Shown here: positions 58,819-64,000 of the stretch, piece by piece
Layout: every line of letters starts with the position of its first letter
Numbering within the stretch: the stretch's first letter is position 1
Assembly: GCA_036674765.1 (NCBI GenBank)
Contig: JARVKI010000928.1
Span: 124,001-188,000 of the forward strand
Direction: 5' to 3'
DNA length: 64,000 bases
Source: Seiridium cupressi
Taxonomy: Eukaryota; Ascomycota; Sordariomycetes; Amphisphaeriales; Sporocadaceae
Notes under the pieces: generated by a model
The model's input: only the letters and a program-made list of their open reading frames with translations
Databases searched by the model: none
Told to the model about the DNA's origin: nothing
Translations under genes and position numbers: made by a program

Positions 58819-61800
58819 CTAATGCCTCTTGCGTGATGAGTGATGCTTCGAACGTGAGCTTGGCTCCTTCTTCTTGGATTCCCAGCGCTCATTGACCGCA
58901 TCTAACACTATATCCCAATCCTTAGGATCGATGTGTCCAATGAACATGACGGGAACGTTGTGGTCGATGTCCGTGAGTTTGGAGTAGTTGACTCGGGATG
59001 CCTTGTCCAGCTTCTCTAGTTCAGCATACATATTGACAGATACAGGCTTGAAACCAAGCTCAGGCTCTTTGGGAAGCTGCCTAGGCTTCCCTGGTTTGCT
59101 GTAGACAATACTGTGCGCCCGTGGTTTGAGGCCTTCCTTTTTGCAGCCCTTGCGACCATAGGTGAATATAGGTCTTAACAATTAGCAATGCCACGTTAAA
59201 AACATCCAGCACACTTACACGCAGGTGCTGTGATTTCCTTCATCAGTCGCCACCACGACGAAACGACGCGGCCCAATGTAGAATCCAGGGTCATCGCCGG
59301 TCCGTCGTTCTGTAGGTTCGGGGCTATGCGGTCGAAGGTCGACGCCACAAGGTGTAGCCCATATGGCCTTGAAAACCTTTGACCGCAGTGTCAGCCACCC
59401 AAGAGTTTACTATAAGATGTAAAGTCGAACAGGGTGAAACTCACTTCGCCGGGCTGAAAATTTGATCCAGGCACGACCTGATATGCTAGAATAGACTGAG
59501 CTGAGCCTCCAAATATATTTGCCTGATGGAAACTACTAACTTTCCGAGTCTGGTGGTTCTGATGGATTTGATGTTCCAGGCATCTCTGCATCTGACCATG
59601 CGAAATCAGCCAAGTTTTCCAGGTGTCATAGGTAGTTGTAGTACTATCGGGAGCATTGGAGAACTCACCTTCGTAGGTGTCATTCTCATCCATTGCAAGA
59701 CCTGCCTGCTCCGCTATGTCGTTTCCATATTCATCTTGTTCGTTCGGATAGTTGTACCCTGCGTTCACTATAAGCCGCAGAATGCAGTGCATATGTGTGC
59801 GCATACCAGTGTCAGTTGAATAGTACGGGCCCAAAGAGATGGCAGGCTCTGAATCAGCGCCGGCGTCTGGATACGGTGTATTGTAGCCATCATCATAGAT
59901 AACATCGTCTTCGACGGCTTTGTATTTATCTTTGCCTTTTTCCTGGTGGGTATACTCTGGTGCAGTCGCACCTGAAGCCCCACCATAAAAGTCGTCAGCT
60001 GTGTCGGATACGTCAATGGCCCTATTGGTGTCGTTAATATCTAAATTTTCTAGACCTTATGCGAGGTCTATCCCACGCGGGATACTTGGGGCCTCGGGGG
60101 CTGCTCCGCGTCACTCTATTAGCAGTGGTCCATGCTGAGGGCCAATGAGAGCGTACCATAGCTGTCAACTCCTGTTCCATAATACACCTGGGTTGGATCA
60201 GACGCAGTTGGCGCCTCCCATCCGGAGGGTGCCTTAGTTTTGGGACGTCGTGAATTCCACCTGCTGGTTGACTTCTGTTGGTATTGATCTTTTTGTAGAA
60301 CTCGGTGTCAGTTTGATGAGCAACACCATTGGCCTTGAGAATTCCTTACCAACAAAACCTCGGGTTTCTATGCCTTCAAACCCCATCTTAGTACCAAATT
60401 GTGCAGGAGCTTACGTGTTGATTTTGAGTCAGTGCTAAAATTATTCTTAATGGGCGGTCTACACGACCAAAGAGTGAAAATTGACATACAATGCCTAAGA
60501 CCAAAGTTGTTACGGTCTGCAGTTCTTACGATATAATCCTCGTTGGTCCCTTGCGCCTCCACTTTGTTATCTCCTGCAAGATGCATTATGCCTTTGTCTT
60601 CGCTTGATGGATGAGCATTGCTAGAACCCGCATCCATTATAGGCGGTTGTTGTGGCTGGCTACGGGACTCTAGTTGACCGATCTCATGACTCTCGGAATT
60701 TTCTACATTCTTAGATAGGTGAGTCAAGATGGGCGGTGTGAACTCGAGCTCGGATTCTGTATCTACGTCGTCTTGTGGACCTGGCTTTTCTATCAGTATT
60801 TGGGTATCTGTCCTCAAGGAAAGGTGATTGTTTGAGATTCGTTGCTCTTTGAGACGGTCAGTAATCGAGAGTACGTTGGAATTGTCCAGGTGAACGTCCT
60901 CAGTGGCAAGTACTTCTTTGATCTGATGCATGATTGTGGCAAGTGGCACCAAGTATGCATCGTCAAAAGGCCCCACGCCGATTACCTGACCATAGATCTC
61001 GTTTGTTTTCGTGTCTACGACAAGCGAGCCTGAGTCCCCTTTGATTATGGCTATTCCATATTGTCAGTAGAAACTTTCTACGGATTTATGGGGATCTTTT
61101 TTCAGGATTGACTCACCTTGGTCATTATTGATCGACACTGTCCAGGTTTCGCAAAGAGGAGAGCCATGTGCACCGCCGATATACGATGGAATCGAGCGAA
61201 GTTGCCCTCCAACGATGCCTCTTGATGTGATTATAAGAACTTCCCGATTGTGAGTAGGTAGCCTTTCTGCTATTGTAGAAAGGCCTTTCAATTCATGTTC
61301 CTCCCCCTCTTTGAAGTCGTTTGGAAGCCAAAAATCCGATTCAGTCAATTCCACTAAAGTCCATTCCAAGTTTTCGTGGGTTTTCAGCCATTCTGGGTCA
61401 TCAGGGGGCCGTATGACCCGATGATCAGTTAGGTAGATTCCAGTGGGTGTAATAGAAGATGCACGGGACCACTGGGCCTGACTGCCATTACCCACGACCA
61501 AGTCCATGTTTGCATTTTCGCTTGCGTTGGCTTCTCTCTGTTCGTCTGCATCATCTCGCCTTTGGTATGGTTGGCCAAGGTGTGAGCTGTCGTCAGTGCG
61601 AAAACCCGATCTTCCATACGTAAAACACAAGCTATGGTAGACCAACGATCGAGCTCGCGTTCCAGAGTAGTGATGATTCGTATGCCACTGAGAGTCGGTC
61701 GCGATGTTCTGGTCCGATCTGATTCGTGATCCGTCACACTTATTTGGATCTGTGGATCTGCACTCGCAGAAGTTTGCCCAGGCCTTCTTGTAAGACCTGA

Positions 61801-62484
61801 TATGTCACGCCCTTCATCAGCCACGTCCACTAACGACTTTTTGCCGGAAGAAACTCGGATTATAGGTTTGGGATAGATTGCAAGTTCAAAATGCGGGGTT
61901 TTACTGGAATCAGACTCGGAAGATGTGTATTGCAGCTTGACATGTGCCTGGTTCAAAGCTGCATATACCGCCTTCCCCTTGTCATCGGGACAAGTTACGA
62001 GAAGAGTGGGATGCGCTCTGGTGGCATCAACTCCACACATCCATAGCCCAATTGTGATATCACCCATGTAGTTGCTTAATTGTCGACTATTCTCGAGATT
62101 TCGTCTCAGGATATCCCTCAAGTCCCGAAATCGGGATTGATGAAGAAGCGAGATATCGCAGTCCGCGTCTGTGAAAATACACGTTGGACCCTTCAGACAT
62201 TTAATTCTCTTTTCGCGGGAATACCTGGCGTGGGATGGGTCCTGGCTTGTTGAATCAAAAGATGAAGACGCTCCATTCGAACTTTCAGCTTGAGCGCCAA
62301 GGCCTCCAGCTCTGTTGGGCTGCCCATAGACTCCGTTTAGGTCGCGTCGATAGAGGCAAGCAACCCATTCTCTAAGCCTGTGCAAGAATCAAAGTACTAT
62401 CTAACTGATTGTGAGAAATAAGACATACGTTTGCTTTTGAGGTTTGTTCTCCTCCATGTCCCCGATATCTACTGTTTGCTCCAT
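58819..62484 (-). CDS. Trypsin-like domain fused to DUF6590, 11 exons, apparent 1-nt frameshift
   Basis: Exons: 62484-62429, 62377-61117, 61050-60490, 60409-60350, 60288-60157, 60040-59807, 59758-59669, 59591-59541, 59485-59445, 59376-59219 and 59173-58819. About 999 aa if one missing base is assumed. The N-terminus (MEQTVDIGDMEENKPQKQ) leads to a region with GLWMCGVDATRAHPTLLVTC. A chymotrypsin-fold domain follows: FALTTAHTLA (His, 61584-61582), ENLEWTLVEL (Glu where Asp is usual) and IIKGDSGSLVVD (Ser, 61033-61031). After a Ser/Glu-rich linker and an acidic Tyr-rich segment, exons 9-11 form a DUF6590 domain: GEVFKAIWATP, RRFVVVA, PIFTYGRKG and NYSKLTDIDHNVPVMFIGHI. All junction phases close except inside exon 2. 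Its length is one base short of the required phase, so the frame shifts between 61645 and 61429. Splitting into two genes at an ATG near 60385 is the alternative. Confidence 0.65.
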
Positions 62485-63126
62485 TGCTACTGATGGTGTC
62501 GCATATGGTGGAACGGCAGACAAATACGAAATTTGCGTGCTGTGCATCATGCCGTAGTCAGGCAGGGATAAACCTCAAGCCGATCATATTGAAGTTCATT
62601 CAGTATCCTACATGTTTCGCATGGTGTACTCTTGTCCCCCATAGATGTAAGGATAAGAATAGATAATAGCCAAGATCTGAACGAAATATCAGGTGTCAGG
62701 GTAAGCGCACCCTGTGATAAACCAACAGTGACAAGAAATGTGCCCAACGGAGGCAGACAAAGTCCTAGATTACAACCCCGCTTCTTCAGTCACCACCAAC
62801 ATGCGTGTTTGAGCCAGTTATAATACAGAAAGATGATGATCCTTGCAATGTCAACTTCCAACGTGGCATTGCCGAATGGATATTGTGCCATTGCTGCAAT
62901 CTCGTGCTTCGCCCGGTGTGGCTGGACACAGTACAACCAAACGGGCGAGAGTACTAAAGAACGCGTAAGGCTACCATATCATTCCACAATATAGAAAAGA
63001 GAGAGCTCATATGAAAACAACTGGACGGAGCGGACGTAATCCGAACCACAGCCCAATATGGCCACTCGAACTTGTGACACTGAATAAAGCCGAGTTGCGA
63101 TATCGTTACTATGTCACGACCCTGAA
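62485..63126. promoter_or_regulatory. Divergent promoter region, protease/DUF6590 gene and unknown gene
   Basis: 642 bp separates the two start codons, so both promoters must lie here. No defined element was recognised. Confidence 0.5.
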
Positions 63127-64000
63127 ATGGCTCGGTCGGCTTACGAGGCTTTCAGCAAGTACCATGCATCAATTTGCTGGAGTAATAGTAACGACACTGC
63201 AATTAACATTCATCCAAGCAGCAGAAGCATTCTCGACACCATCAGACTACTGAGGAGTAACACACAGCAAACCAAAGCATTTTTGCAGCCGCTAGCATTT
63301 CCTACGTCTTCTCTCCAAGACGCTCAAAGAGGCATCCGTGATGCGGTAAAAGTTGAATTCATGGTTGATTGTGATTCGAAAGATGACTATTCCACGACAT
63401 ATAGATTATGGCATACCTTGAGCCGGTGGAATGGAAATGATTCGTTCGAAGATTTCATGCACTCTTCGTTTCCAACGTCCGCACCTTTTCATAGGAAAGA
63501 TTGGGCATCACCCCTGAAAGCTTGGCAACTTAAGCGACGCTATAAAATCCGCTTCGAACGAACCAACGACTTCCTGCAGCATCTTGTTTACGACAAGCAA
63601 AACTTGACTGTCAAAATATTCCATCAAACTACGTGGTTGAAAAGTCAGCTCCGACATACCTCGCATTATAGTATGGACATTGGGTTTCCCGAATCTTTGC
63701 AACTGTACGTTTGATTGCTCATGGCATCGTTGAAATGACTGACCATGAACTAGAGGTTCTTTGCCGCCACAACTAGTTTTGGAGACCTTAGTCTCCATCT
63801 ATTATATCTTGTTCCCCGTCGGTGAAGACCCCAACTCGGCCGGAACAGCCGCTGAACTCATGCGCAAAGAAGGCTTCGACCCAGAGTTTCATATTGACGA
63901 TATCAGAAGCATCCGCGGGCTGGCTGAGGATGTTGAGTGCAAGTACTGGTCTCATCGTTTGAGGACACTTCAAGAGATCTCCTCTGAACCACCAGCGACA
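63127..64000 (+). CDS. Unknown fungal protein, partial (runs off the window)
   Basis: Exon 1, 63127-63704, starts at an ATG (MARSAYEAFSKYHASICW). A 49-nt intron (gtacgt...ctgacc...ctag) leads in phase to exon 2 from 63754, which is open to the window edge, so at least 274 aa are present. Exon 1 is hydrophilic and mostly helical in character. Exon 2 reads GSLPPQLVLETLVSIYYILF, then KEGFDPEFHIDD and KYWSHRLRTLQEI. This resembles a recurrent fungal segment of unknown function (LPPxLLxETLxxIxxxLFP ... FDPxL ... YWRxRLxxL) that I recall from uncharacterised ascomycete proteins. No catalytic motif. It is divergent from the protease/DUF6590 gene. Confidence 0.7.

Overview
This is nuclear DNA of a filamentous ascomycete (Pezizomycotina; the gene set best fits Sordariomycetes, but that is inference). 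Genes are monocistronic. Introns are short, mostly 47-130 nt, with GT-AG ends and CTAAC/CTGAC-like branch sites. A seven-exon calmodulin gene, glycogenin with a long disordered tail, and the DUF6590 and 2EXR-like families point the same way. I find no rRNA, credible tRNA, CRISPR array or intact transposon.

Layout. 1-1.3 kb: nothing supported. 1.3-11.1 kb: conserved housekeeping block with a Tlg2-type syntaxin (-), calmodulin (+, divergent from it), a GH47 alpha-1,2-mannosidase (+) and a CDF metal transporter (+). 11.9-12.8 kb: a small 2EXR/F-box-like gene (-) with a GC-AG intron. 15.3-18.0 kb: glycogenin (+). 18.0-22.1 kb: long convergent spacer with long poly-T/poly-A tracts and a CAG tract. 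22.1-24.3 kb: C2H2 transcription factor (-). 24.3-36.0 kb: gene-poor stretch holding only one tentative spliced Cys-containing gene (32.8-33.9 kb, -) and a 72-bp imperfect palindrome. 36.0-39.8 kb: a carboxymuconolactone-decarboxylase-family gene (-) divergent from the ERAD ubiquitin ligase gene HRD1 (+). 40.2-42.2 kb: membrane protein with a glycosylated ectodomain (-) whose first intron appears to end in TG. 44.2-45.0 kb: disordered protein with a C-terminal RVxF-like motif (-). 45-52 kb: second gene-poor stretch. 52.0-57.0 kb: a disordered protein (+) and a single-pass membrane protein (+). 57.4-57.6 kb: a spliced 72-aa protein (-). 58.8-62.5 kb: an 11-exon gene (-) that joins a trypsin-like domain to a DUF6590 domain and carries an apparent 1-nt frameshift. 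From 63.1 kb: a divergent gene of unknown function (+) that runs off the window.

Functions. Several genes serve the secretory pathway: Tlg2 in endosome/TGN fusion, the GH47 mannosidase in N-glycan trimming and HRD1 in ER-associated degradation. They are spread over 40 kb and are not a cluster. The most unusual locus is the right end, where the protease/DUF6590 gene and the unknown gene share a 642-bp divergent promoter region.

Method note. Exon boundaries were set by hand from splice motifs, reading-frame phase and family memory. Several long open frames begin at TTG, GTG or CTG, and for those I moved the start to the first plausible ATG.
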